From Eublepharis macularius (taxonomy: Eukaryota; Chordata; Lepidosauria; Squamata; Eublepharidae), in the NCBI RefSeq assembly GCF_028583425.1, contig NC_072806.1, forward strand, positions 30,302,001-30,366,000: a stretch of DNA of 64,000 bases, given 5' to 3'. Both the position numbers and the translations under genes were made by a program. The notes under the pieces are model-generated. The model saw only the letters and a program-made list of their open reading frames with translations. It did not search any database and was not told where the DNA came from. Of this stretch, positions 51,476 to 64,000 are shown piece after piece (within the stretch, counting starts at the first letter, position 1; the number at the start of each line of letters is the position of its first letter).

Positions 51476-51919
51476 TACTTACAGAGATGAGGGTATTCTA
51501 CAGTACATGAATATAAAAGACCCAGTAGCCAAACAAAATCCCTATCAGGCCTTCCTGCCGGTAAACCCCTAAACCTAGTTGTACTTGATTATTTTTTGGA
51601 GGCCTTTACCATCTGATAGTTTTTCAGATCTTATAATCTGTCTTGTGTCTTAGTGAGAAAGGCAATCTATTAATGAAAATGACCTTCCTCCTCCTTGCTG
51701 TGGCCATTATTGTACAAATGAACATTCCCTCATCTTCCCAACAGTTTTGATTTTTGAATGGCACAGGCAACAATCAAACTGAGTGAACCATTCAGTATTT
51801 GAAAATTATGTTTTAGCACTTCAGAAAACAAAGGCTGTGGTGGGACTTCCATCTAGTGCAGAACTGGTGGTGGTTAGACAGTCAGACTGGGAATTCAAAT
51901 TCTCCCTCAGCCAGTGGAA

Positions 51920-52182
51920 AAGATCAAGAGTTTGGTATCACCTATAACAGGGGAGGCCTGTAGGTTCTGTAAGAATAACAAAATTCGTGGTAAGGGATAA
52001 GGTGTGTGTTACAGGTGACTTCTTCAGATACTGCAGTATCTGAAGAAGTGAGCTGTGGCTCACAAAAGCTCATCCCCTACTATAAATGTTGTTATATAGG
52101 TGCTGCTGCGTTTTATAGGTGCTGCTGGACTCTTGCTCTTTTCTACTGCTACACAAGTCTAACACAGCTACCCAATCTTGAT
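51920..52182. repeat. Foldback repeat, degenerate copy with hammerhead-like core
   Basis: It centres on CAGATACTGCAGTATCTG and carries CTGAAGA (52040-52046), an extra A, a 6-bp hairpin GTGAGC/GCTCAC and AAAA in place of GAAA. The outer part GGTGCTGCTGGACTCTTGCTC matches the foldback family at 51352 and 52243. Confidence 0.6.
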
Positions 52183-52242
52183 CTCCCTCAGCTATGAAGC
52201 TCCTTGAGCGACTTTGAGCCACTCACTCATTCAATTCACAAG

Positions 52243-52445
52243 ATCCAGAGGAGCTAGCCATGTTAGTCTGTAGTCGCAAAATAGAAGAGTCCATTAGCAC
52301 CTTTAAGACTAACCAACTTTACTGTAGCATAAGCTTTCAAGAATCACAGCTCTCTTCGTCAGATGCATCTGACGAAGAGAACTGTGATTCTCGAAAGCTT
52401 ATGCTACAGTAAAGTTAGTTAGTCTTAAAGGTGCTAATGGACTTT
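52243..52445. repeat. Near-perfect palindromic repeat with hammerhead-like cores
   Basis: Arms 52287-52365 and 52366-52444 are reverse complements with about five differences and no loop, centred on AGATGCATCT. Each arm carries CTGACGA, an extra A, a hairpin (GAGAA/TTCTC in the right arm) and GAAA. The outer part ends in a segment shared with four other repeats in this window (GTCCAnTAGCACCTTTAAGACTAAC type). It lies about 300 bases upstream of the UBB promoter. Confidence 0.75.
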
Positions 52446-52759
52446 TCAATGCACAAGGTTGTCGATAGGAACAAAAGAGGAAAAATACAATAGGTCCAAC
52501 TCTAAACTCCCTGGAGTTAAAAGAAAAAAATAAAGAAAAAAATATATCTGATGGTGGGGGCTCGATTTCTCCGCTTTGGCTCGAGAAAGCCAGGCGGGAA
52601 AACTGTAGGCCCCGTCCAAAAGACTCCCCCCCGCTATTTTCCCGCTCACCCAACCCCCTTCACTCGGCCCTCTTTTCTCCCATTCCCCGCATGCGCAAAA
52701 CTTTCCTCTTCCCCCAAAGTCTGCTCCTTTATCGCGGCGGACCTTAGCAACAACGGTGA

Positions 52760-53232
52760 CCTCACCCCTCACCAATCAGCGACGAGCAATCCATCGCCAT
52801 TACGCCTCGCTAGTCTTTCTATCCCTCCGGATTCTTCCAGACCTTTCCTTGCCAACAGCCAATCAGTGACCAGATTCTTCCTCCCTTCGACCAATGCCTA
52901 CCGAGCACGGTTTTTAATCCCTCCTGCCGCCCTCCTTCGGGGAAAAAACTGCATCGTTCGCGAAAGAGACTTTTCTCCGCTAGCTAGATATCCTTCCGCT
53001 CCTCAGCCCACCAACCCCCTTTGCTGTTTCTTATTTGTGGTTCATAGCTCGGAAAATTAAAGTAGCTTCTTTTTTGTCTTCTGGGATAGAGATAGATAGA
53101 CATTTCCAAAAGAGGTAGGAGCTTTTTAACTTGTTTACCCTCCGGACTTTCTTTTACGCGGAAGGACACTTGAAAGGGCGGGGCGTTCAGTGAAGAGATA
53201 CTATATATAACTGTGACAGTTGCCGGGCAGAC
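52760..53232 (+). promoter_or_regulatory. UBB: UBB promoter: CCAAT boxes, HSE-like sites, GC box, TATA
   Basis: Three CCAAT pentamers occur at 52772, 52859 and 52891. Heat-shock-element-like triplets are TTC-CA-GAC-CT-TTC at 52835-52847 and a TTC-GC-GAA pair at 52957-52964. A GGGCGGGGC box lies at 53176-53184 and a TATATAA box at 53204-53210, so transcription should start near 53235. Stress-inducible polyubiquitin promoters are known to use HSF sites; binding here is inferred from sequence only. Confidence 0.75.
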
Positions 53233-53312
53233 ATAGTTGACGCGCCTGCAAGAGGTAGTGCGCAGGGAGTTTTCGCCTTACACAGTCAAGTCGCGGCGAT
53301 CCTAAGGAAGAG
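53233..53312 (+). other. UBB: UBB noncoding exon 1
   Basis: The exon runs from the predicted start site, about 30 bases after the TATA box, to the donor AAGAG|GTGAGT at 53312/53313. The intron is 849 bases and ends in TTGCAG at 54161, six bases before the ATG. A 5' UTR intron just before the start codon is typical of vertebrate polyubiquitin genes. Confidence 0.75.
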
Positions 53313-56225
<2,913 letters not shown>

Positions 56226-56354
56226 TTGTGTTTGCACCGTAGCAGTCAGTTTTAATATTGTATGGTATATGCAAGTTTAGTAACTGCTGGACTGTTTGTG
56301 TAAAAGCTAATAAAGTTTTTTGTTGCACATTGGTTGATTGTCGTGGTGAATAAA
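56226..56354 (+). other. UBB: UBB 3' UTR with two AATAAA signals
   Basis: AATAAA occurs at 56309-56314, followed by a GT-rich stretch, and again at 56349-56354. The first, 84 bases after the stop, is the likelier polyadenylation signal. Confidence 0.75.
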
Positions 56355-58419
56355 GAGCTATGTAACCTAGATTTCTGACAGTGGTAGCTGTCTTAATTCA
56401 CTTTGTGCCTGAGACTTTGTTGTTGTCCAGGTTTCATGTTAATCATTAGATGTATTCTTACCTAGAATTACCCAGTTAAAAGGATCATGATCAGGCATGT
56501 GTTTCCTGACCACAAATGTGGGAAGGAGGCACAAAGTTGAAATGGCAATCTGGGGGGAGGGGGGGGGCGCGGAATCTCTGGCTTGTTTCTGGGTTCTCTT
56601 TTTTTTAAAAGCCACTAGTATGTAGGTGTAATATTATTAATGGAAAGGTCTTTTCAGATACTGAAATAATTAACTGCTAAAAGCTGTAGTTTAATTTTTC
56701 AGGTGTAGTGCTTCCAGTTAAAGTGGACTTAATGCTGAATTGGACAGAAGTCAAGTTGGGTTGGGACACGGTTAGCTTTTATTATCTGAAAGTTTGAACA
56801 AAATCCAGAAAGCATTGTTTTTTAGGATTTTATTTATAGTCTTTAAGTTCTCCCAAGCAGGATTTGGGTTGTAAGTTGAAATTGCATGATGCTATATTCT
56901 AACACACAGGTGTTCCACTAGCACCCCTAGCTGTTATAACTGAATTACCCTCAAGCCATAAATAAGTAATTGGGACACATGAACAGCACTTCAGGCCTGC
57001 CAACTTTGTTTAGGTTACACGCAGACAAGGGCAAAGAAATGGGTTGTGAAATGTGCCTGTTTTGATCGTAAGTGGCACTATCTACAGGACATCCAACTGT
57101 GTCTTTGTTTTTAGTGGAACCCCCCATTTTTTCTGTAAGCTCACAATACATTTTTGGAGTAATTTGAATTTGCTTCAGAACGGGTTTCCCATTTTTTAGT
57201 TCTTAATTGCTGCATGTTGGGAGGGGTCTGGGATGCAGGGCTTTAACCCTGGGGTTGCATGAACAGTGTAAAACAATGCTGCTGGCTGCCAAAAGCTGTT
57301 GCAAGTGAGGAAAAGTGGCTACCTTCTCTGGGAAAGCTGCATGGCTCCTAGTTAAGAGTTTCTGTGCTAAAAAATCTAGTTTAGATGATTCTACACAGTA
57401 AAATACTAAAGCTTTTAAATAGTTATAATAAATGTTTTGATACCTGCATGGCAGGCTAATGGTTATTAAAATTAGTTACAGAGAAGATCTCAAATTGGAA
57501 ATTCAAAAGCCTCGGCTCAGCAATTGGATATAATGGGTATTGATCTTTTTCTAACTGGTCAAATCTGGCAAAGTAACATCAAGGGGGAGGGCATTGGTGT
57601 ACTTGGCATAGTGGGGTCTTTGTTCTTTTAAAGGACAACAAGCCCTCTTGACTGTTTAGAACACCTAATTTGGGACATAGCCAATATAGATAGGTAACTG
57701 CAAATTAAGGTAATGTATAGAGAGATCTTTCTACAAATCTGGAACATCCAGGTTTGTGGGGGGAACTCCCCGTTCCCCCCAAAAACGAAGTTTACAAAAA
57801 CCCAGGGAAGTTCCCTCACTGGTACTTGTCAATTCTAAATGTCAGGTATTTTTCTCTACAGCTGCTACTTTAATGGGGGGAGGGGACTCTACCACTTGAG
57901 TTTTGCTATTGCATTAAATATTTTGTGGCTGTTCTAGAAGACTAAATATAATCTACTTCCTCAAATTTGGAGGGAGGATTTTGTCCCTCAAGCAAGGCTG
58001 TTGGTTCTCAGGCATTTGGTTGCACTTGTTCATATTTTTTAAACCTAACCAAGATTGCTTTTTCCCTCCACAATACTCCCCCCCCTCCATCATTTGTCAA
58101 AACTAAATCAGACCAGTTCTTAGCAGGTTGACAATCCTCTTCACTCTTGAATTTTTTAAAATTAATTCTTCGTTTGTGGCTTGTTAATATGAATTTGCAT
58201 AGTAGCTGTGTAAACCAGCTGTGGCTACTTACTGTAGACTCTTCATCAGAGGTGGTTGGTGTCACTTCCTAATAGTTGATCTCCCTAAATGGGGGAGGGC
58301 AATACCTTTACCAGGAAATACAGAACCCAGCATACTTCTGACAATGTACTTGTTTGGCAGTAAGTAATGTGGATGTGTTTTTTAAGAAAACTGCTGCCTG
58401 GATAAAAACTACAGGTGGC
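56355..58419. other. UBB downstream intergenic DNA
   Basis: AT-rich unique-looking sequence between the two convergent genes; no exon or named repeat. Confidence 0.45.
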
Positions 58420-58575
58420 TTACAATTGGAGACTAAACGCAATGATAAAGCTTTTTTAAAAATCATCATACAAAAGGATTAAAATCTAAATGGACTCATG
58501 CCAAATAAAGAGCACTATAAGGGTAAAACAAGTCAAACTCCAGGATAAAAACCAAAATCAACATTTTTGTCTGGT
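58420..58575 (-). repeat. LINE 3' UTR fragment, reverse
   Basis: GGTGGCTTACAATTGGAGAC followed by A-rich TAAAATCTAAATGG recalls the reversed 3' end of CR1/L2 elements. Confidence 0.4.
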
Positions 58576-58689
58576 GCCTAAGAAGCAGCCAGGCTGGGAC
58601 CAAAAGAAGATTCCAGTATGTGAGGCCACTCGCCTCTGAAGAAAAGAGATGCAAAGCAAGGTATGCGATTCACAAAGTACTTAGGTGTG

Positions 58690-58994
58690 TGCATGGTACT
58701 GATTTTATTTATTCAGTGACCTAATAGGGAGTAGTATGTACTAACTTGTGTAATAGCCACAGCTATGTGAAATGGCTAGTGCAGGAGATGGGGCCCAGCT
58801 GAGCCAGTGGAGGGAGCTTTGCTCACCCCTCTGATGCAGATAAGTGAAGCTATCCCAAGAAACAGTTCCAGGAGGGGAGCCCTGCTGATAGAAGCCTTGA
58901 TGCGTCAACTCTCCCTCTGAATGTTACCGTTTGTTGGAGGTATTGGCTTCACTGTGTGAAAACTACTTTGGCAGTTTAAATTTTCTGACACAAG
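58690..58994 (-). other. 3' UTR of the unrecognised gene, AATAAA signals
   Basis: Overlapping minus-strand AATAAA hexamers (TTTATT on plus) lie at 58704-58709 and 58708-58713, about 285 bases after the stop. The UTR end is inferred from them. Confidence 0.5.
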
Positions 58995-59159
58995 TCACAG
59001 ATTCTGGTAATTTCTTTTGCAAGCTACCAGCTGGGCTTTGTAACGGGCCTCTGTTCCTCTTCTGATTATGGCCTCCAATTTCGCTCTCATATGTTTTCTT
59101 CTGGGTTCTGGAATGTCCTCTATTTCTTCTTCACTGATTTCATAACCAAATATCTCAAT
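58995..59159 (-). CDS. Unrecognised gene, terminal exon
   Basis: After TTTTACCTCCAG, 54 codons and TGA are open in phase 0. The residue pattern, an acidic IEIFGYEISEEEIEDIPEP followed by a basic, helix-favouring RRKHMRAKLEAIIRRGTEAR, looks like real protein. It is the strongest of the five exons. Confidence 0.75.
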   Translation of the reverse strand: MEIFGYEISEEEIEDIPEPRRKHMRAKLEAIIRRGTEARYKAQLVACKRNYQNL

Positions 59160-62100
59160 CTGGAGGTAAAAGGGAAAAAAACTGCAGTAAGGACCAGAAT
59201 GGTCTTCCAGTGGTTGCTGTTGTACAATGTTACATTAATAAACATTCTTGCATCTTAAGAGGAGAAGGGCTGGAAGCAAAGCTGAATGCGATAAAGAGCA
59301 GGAGAGACTGGGTGGAGGAGACAATGAGCAAAAGGCCCGGCCTTGCCTCCTAACCAAAGATTCTGGTAGAGCAGTTTTAAGAGGCTTCAGTGGTCTCAGA
59401 AAAAGGCCAATGGGTACCAATTTTTAACTTGGAATGCATAAAAGGGACATTTCCTTGCTCAGCCCTTTTAAACTTTGAAAAATTGCTGTGTGATAGATGA
59501 GCTATCGAGTTACTTCATTTACTGAAAGCAGGTTTGGCAAGGTTTCCTACCAACAATAATTACATTTCTGTCTGGATGGTCTGTGCCATAAAATAAAGGT
59601 GTGGCAGGGGGGTGGGGGTAGGTTTTACAATACTTTTGCATTTGTTTGGTCTTGATGGTAGTTCTGAAGATGCTCTCTTGTGGCTGCGTCCAGTTGTTCC
59701 CTTGCTTCTGCATTTGATCCATGAAACACTAAGGACAAGACACCTTGGGTAGAAGGTTGCAACCACCTCTGCGTACTGTCTAAATCAGTTTAAATCTAGG
59801 CATTCTAGCTGAGCTTAGTTGTGGATTACTGACTCCTGATATAATTGATATGTCTAGTTTAAATACAAAGAGGACATAATTCAGCTACAAAACATGGTTT
59901 AAACATTGATGGACCCTATGTTCATTGTTCAGTCCTTGTGTGGGTTTTAAAAGGTTTTTTTTTGTGTAGCAGGTGTTGGACAAGACCTTTCTCTGCCCGA
60001 GGCCCCAAAGAACCTGTATCTATGAGATGAGACATAGAGCTAGATGAACCAGGAGCTTCATATTTTCCAAGAGAGAATTACTCTTCACTACCTCTGAAAC
60101 ACACAAAACTAGATTGCCATCTTCATTATGACTACACTGAACAAGGCTTTGACAAGCCGTGCATCAAGCCAGGCTGATCTGTGTATGCCAGTAGGATTGA
60201 GCATACAAACCTTCCAGTCCCAGTGGTCTTCGGCTGAGAATTATGGAGGATATAAAATAGATAACTTGCTCTCCTTAAAATGGTCTAATCCTTTTCTAAA
60301 GCTCTCTTATTGCTGCTGTTGGCTGCCCAGTGAACTCTGCATGGTTTGGCCTTATGTGAAAATTTATTTTTATCTGTCCTGGTCTCAGTCTTGAGTGACC
60401 CTGAGTTCAAGCATGAAAAGGGATGAGAAGTATCTGTTCACACACGGTTCTGTGCTCATCATTTTATAAATCTCTGCCGTAGTTCCTTTCCTTGATAATC
60501 TTATGTAAAATCTGAAACATTTTAGCCTTTATCTTCATTTATTTTAAAAAGTCAGAATTTCATCTGTCAGTCGGCTTGGCTAATGGCTGTTAATTTTTAT
60601 TATCCTTCGGTTGGTCTCACTTTTTAAAAACCATACTGTTATCAAATAGTTTTTATAACATCAGGTGGCAATCTGTTCCACAGGCTACAAGTATCCAGAG
60701 ATCAGAAAACTTCTTACTTGCACTAACTGTCGCCATCATTTGCTTCAGCAGTTCAAGTGTGAGAGTCCTAGCTTTATTTTCTCTGTCACTTGTTCTTGGT
60801 GTGGAGTTCCCTGTGGCTTTAGTGAAAGAAAACAGATAAATTGTGGGATATTATTAATAAAACAGTTTTGCAAATGTTTATAAAAGTAGTTAGCTTACCA
60901 AAAACCCTGCTAGCTTGCTTTTTTACAGAAACCAAAGTTATTAATTTGTGGGAAATGGATAGTAGAATAAAAGAACCAGCAACCTTCTTCCAATTTGTGG
61001 GAGATTCCAGGAAAGGAGGACTGGAAGCGATTCCTGCTTACTATCAGTGACCAGCCTGTTAACTGGAGGAAAGCATCAAAACAACGGGTTATAGTCTCTC
61101 TCAGCCAAAGTAATTAACAGCAATTTGGGCCTTGAATTTCTGGCCTTTAATAGCAGGAAGGAGACAGAGAAAGTCTCCCATACAACCAGAGATGCTTTTG
61201 GATTTCTCATGTGTTTCAGCTTTGAAGTCCCCATTTTGTTTTGGCTTTTTTGTGCAAATTGAACCTGTGATACTTTATTTTTTGTACTATTTTCTGTTTA
61301 CACCCATTTTTCCTGTTAAACTTCATGCATTTGTAGCATTATTTTTGTATCAACTGCATGCCAACAGTATGGGGGCAAACAATATACGGGCAACTGAATC
61401 GGAAACCCCAGCAACAAAAAAAGCAAAATGAAGTGTCTCCACAGCAACACCAAAAAACAAACAGAACCCCTTTGTACACCCCAAGACATGCCCCGCATAA
61501 CTGTGTTGTATCTCCGAATCTGCCAAACTGGCCATAAAGAGGTAGGTGCCCTTTGTTACATGTAAACAGGCCACTAGCAAAGGCTGCTGAATAAAAACTG
61601 CTGCATTTTCACTCACCTGTTTCTGCTAAGGAAAAATGAAGTTGTGAGGCGTGAGACGGCACTTGGGATTGTGGTGACGGCGCAGGGGCTACAAGACTGC
61701 AACAAAGAAGATCATATTTGGTTTTTCAAAACATTGAAAGGAATTTCTCTCTTGTTCCTACTAAAAATCCCTTTGTTCTGCTGTGAAATGCTCCTTGGAC
61801 CCTAGCTGGAGGGTGGGGGGGGGGGCCTAAGAGGCACAGCAGAAAGGGGCTGCAAGATAACCTTTTTAAAAAAACAACCTGGGATTAATAACATTTGATT
61901 TATATACCACCTTTCAGGACAACTTAATGCCCACTCAGAATGGTTTACAAAGTATGTTACTATTATCCCCACAACAGCAAACACCCTGTGAGGTGGGTGG
62001 GGCTGAGAGAGCTCAGAGAGAGCTGTGACTAGCCCAAGGTCACCCAGCTGGCTTCAAGTGGAGGAGTGGGGAATCAAACCCGGTCCGCGCTCTTAACCAA

Positions 62101-62532
62101 ACTGGTTTTGGTGATATGTAGGTTTTCTGATATGTAACAACAAACCAATATATAATAGCCTCTTACCTTCCAACAGAGTAGGTCTCCAAAGAAGGCTATA
62201 AGAGAGAGACAGCAAAATGTATTAATTTTCCTTGACCAGAGCTTTTTTCCCCACAGTAAATGTAACCGTCCCGGATTTTGTTGTCAAACTGATAAATTAC
62301 AGCCACCTCTCTGGAATGTGACTGTTAATTCCTTAGTAACAGAAGCTAAGCTTGCCTACTGAATTGAGTTTCCCAAGGCCTCTGTGGGGGTAGCTACCCA
62401 AATTCAACCTGCAGCTCCTAGTAGAGAAATGTGCAGGAGTCAGTACTGGACAGAAAGCACAGTGTCGTTGCTCACCTTGCTTTTCTGAGCAGTAAGGAGT
62501 TCTAGGACCTTGCGCTGAGCTGGATTGGTCCC
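58995..62532 (-). CDS. Unrecognised host gene, five 3' exons
   Basis: Five minus-strand exons have GT/AG borders and mutually consistent phases: 62532-62476, 62195-62167, 61696-61617, 59728-59634 and 59159-58995. Together they encode 141 residues ending in TGA. The N-terminal part seen is GTNPAQRKVLELLTAQKSK, then a Ser/Pro-rich linker, then a Gln/Asn-rich helical stretch (EAREQLDAATREHLQNYHQD), an acidic FGYEISEEEIEDIPEPRRK block and a basic helical C-terminus ending ARYKAQLVACKRNYQNL. I cannot name the family. The pattern suggests a soluble helical or coiled-coil protein. The donor after 59634 (GTATTG) is weak. Upstream exons may lie beyond the right edge. It converges on UBB. Confidence 0.68.
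59634..59728 (-). CDS. Unrecognised gene, penultimate exon
   Basis: It follows TGTCCTTAG, completes a split Val, encodes 31 residues (FHGSNAEAREQ ... DQTNAK) and ends in phase 0 before GTATTG. The frame joins the terminal exon without a shift. Confidence 0.62.
59729..61616 (-). other. Intron of the unrecognised minus-strand gene
   Basis: No further exon matching the phases was found. Short open frames at 60128-60394 and 61132-61431 on the plus strand lack support. Confidence 0.4.
61617..61696 (-). CDS. Unrecognised gene, internal exon (Ser/Pro-rich)
   Basis: This 80-nt exon lies between TTGTTGCAG and GTGAGT. In the shared frame it reads LVAPAPSPQSQVPSHASQLH and seven more residues, with split codons at both ends that match its neighbours. 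Confidence 0.62.
61887..62107 (-). repeat. CORE-type tRNA SINE in an intron
   Basis: Reverse copy, tail ATAACATTTGATTTATATAC and head GGAATCAAACCCGG, between two exons of the unrecognised minus-strand gene. Confidence 0.8.
62167..62195 (-). CDS. Unrecognised gene, 29-nt micro-exon
   Basis: It lies between CTCTTATAG and GTAAGA and reads PSLETYSVG plus a split Ser. Its short length makes it weak alone, but it fits the phases on both sides. Confidence 0.55.
62476..62532 (-). CDS. Unrecognised gene, most 5' exon found
   Basis: Nineteen codons (GTNPAQRKVLELLTAQKSK) follow TGTCTTCCTTCCAAG and end at GTGAGC. The open frame continues upstream of the acceptor, but that part matches a repeat block also seen near 42130, so I end the exon at the acceptor. 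Confidence 0.58.
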
Positions 62533-62763
62533 CTTGGAAGGAAGACAGCGCTGGTGTCTTGCAGAGAATTTGTAGTATTTTGCTTTATTTTTACAAATGT
62601 ACAGATAGGGCACACGTGGAGGCACAGAAGCATTCCTACAGGACAGTAGGGCCTGCTACTTCACATCCGATTCCCAGAGGCAGATCTTGCAGTCCCAAAG
62701 GCGCTTCAGCTTACTTCCCACCAACGCAACAATGGCTTCTCCTACCACAAGCCGCTAATTAGA

Positions 62764-63337
62764 CAGAGTAAAAACTCACGGGAGAAATCAATCCACAATT
62801 TACACATATACCAAATGAACATTATTCAAAGTGCTCGTGTGCTTCAAATTATATCAATTCATACCCAACTCATACACAGTTTCAAGAATATTTTGCATGC
62901 CAGAGAGAATGAACTGCCGCCTTTGTCCGGGTTACCAGATCTGTTTGTGCCTTATTAATGTTTACAGCGGATGGTGAGGCCCCTGAGGAAGTGATTCTAC
63001 GAAATCTGAGCTTGTGAGCCGGCCCCAGATAGGGCGTGGAGTTTTGTTTCATCTTTCCTCTCTTCCACCACTTCACAGAGAAAGAAGATACAGCACTATT
63101 TTCGCTTTATATGAAAGAGACTAAACTCTCGGACCTTGATGTTCATCTCGGATTTGTTCCTTTCTATTATGTTTATGAATGTACAGCCCCTATGTTTGGG
63201 CATTTGAAATATTCTTGAAACTGTATGAGTTGGGTATGAATTGATATGATAATTTGAAGCACATGAGCACTTTGAATAATATTCATTTGGTATATGTGTA
63301 AATTGTGGATTGACTTCTGCCATGAGTTTTTACTCTG
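62764..63337. mobile_element. 574-bp foldback element with about 130-bp inverted arms
   Basis: Arms 62764-62893 and 63207-63337 are close reverse complements with only scattered differences. The interior contains CTGAGGA (62983-62989), an extra A, a short hairpin and GAAA (63001-63004), the same hammerhead-like layout seen elsewhere in the window. Arms of this length around a non-coding centre suggest a Penelope-like or foldback insertion. No coding capacity is seen. Confidence 0.65.
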
Positions 63338-64000
63338 GTCGAATCCACATTACTCATTCTAAGTCGCATGTTCCCCGCATTCCCCACACAATCCCAAGTG
63401 CCGGTCACATTACCACATTAAACAGACGCATTTCATTCGCATTTCTCCCAAATATGTGGTCACAGGTTTTCAACGGGAGTTTCACAGTAGCCATGAACGG
63501 GCCAATGCACAATTTATGCGTTTTTTTAAAAAAACCACCCCCCTTCCTGTCTCTCCGGCCGTTCTGAGAGTTCCTATTGGCTGATTTAACTTGCAAGTGC
63601 TCCGTAGTCTGCAAAAGACTGGTTTTGACTTTATAGCATTGGATTTATTGATTATGCTGTTTCTGAATCAAATCTGGTAGTTTGAAAAATCATTTTGGGG
63701 TGAATCCATCCTCAGAACGGACTCGCGAAACTTCCTTTTTAACTGTTTTTTATTTTTTTTATTTTATATTACTTTAATATCGAAATTACAAAATATTGAA
63801 ATAATGACACTCCAAGGAAGTGAAACTTCAGTAAAATTCAGACACTGAACTGTCCTGAATAGGAAATGCCCAGGAAAGCTTCCCACATGCTTCCAAATTT
63901 CCAAAAAAGAAACAGGAGAGAGCCATCAGTGCTGTCAGTGGGGGAAAGAGAGGCATCATTATCTTCAATGATGTTTCTTTATAAGGCAAAATCGAAATAA
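63338..64000. other. Right-edge sequence, unrecognised
   Basis: GAATCCACAT near 63351 and GAATCCATCC near 63702 are similar direct motifs, possibly the edges of an eroded transposon. No exon seen. Confidence 0.35.

Noticed and set aside
62440-62625. ATG-started reading through the 62476 exon
   Set aside because: The upstream part lies in a repeat-like T/A-rich block; a good acceptor at 62533-62534 explains the exon better.

Overview
The window is vertebrate nuclear DNA, most likely from a squamate reptile (lizard or gecko-like; the species is inferred, not read). Evidence is spliced genes with GT/AG introns, many CR1/L2-type LINE pieces, CORE-type tRNA SINEs, a 5S-rRNA-derived SINE, many short inverted-repeat DNA transposons with 8-bp target duplications, and one intact-looking L1. 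No tRNA or rRNA gene, CRISPR array or bacterial-type operon was seen.

Three known genes lie in the order and orientation known around human 17p11.2. PIGL (+) enters from the left edge: five 3' exons at 5341-28926 encode the C-terminal 141 residues of the GlcNAc-PI de-N-acetylase. CENPV (-) has all five exons at 31495-38585 and a CpG-rich start; its 3' end converges on PIGL. UBB (+) has a TATA/CCAAT/GC-box promoter, a noncoding first exon and one intron, then a nine-unit polyubiquitin reading frame (54168-56225). Convergent with UBB, on the minus strand at 58995-62532, five exons with matching splice phases form the 3' part of a gene I do not recognise.

The rest is mostly repeats. PIGL intron 11772-17565 holds a full-length antisense L1 with both ORFs open and perfect 17-bp target-site duplications. 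LINE remnants with nested SINE and MITE insertions occupy 29740-30545 and 47350-49445. Two related hAT elements (31973-32374, 43065-43267), a third hAT-like one (44040-44383) and several palindromic MITEs are resolved to the base.

The most unusual signal is a recurring hammerhead-ribozyme-like core: CTGANGA, one extra base, a hairpin, then GAAA or a one-base variant. It occurs in at least four repeats (25225, 52040, 52369, 62983). One is a 125-bp unit flanked by a 13-bp target duplication; two sit in foldback repeats just upstream of UBB; one sits in a 574-bp foldback. This resembles ribozyme-bearing Penelope-like retroelements and their non-autonomous relatives. The fixed one-base insertion departs from the canonical hammerhead, so activity is uncertain.
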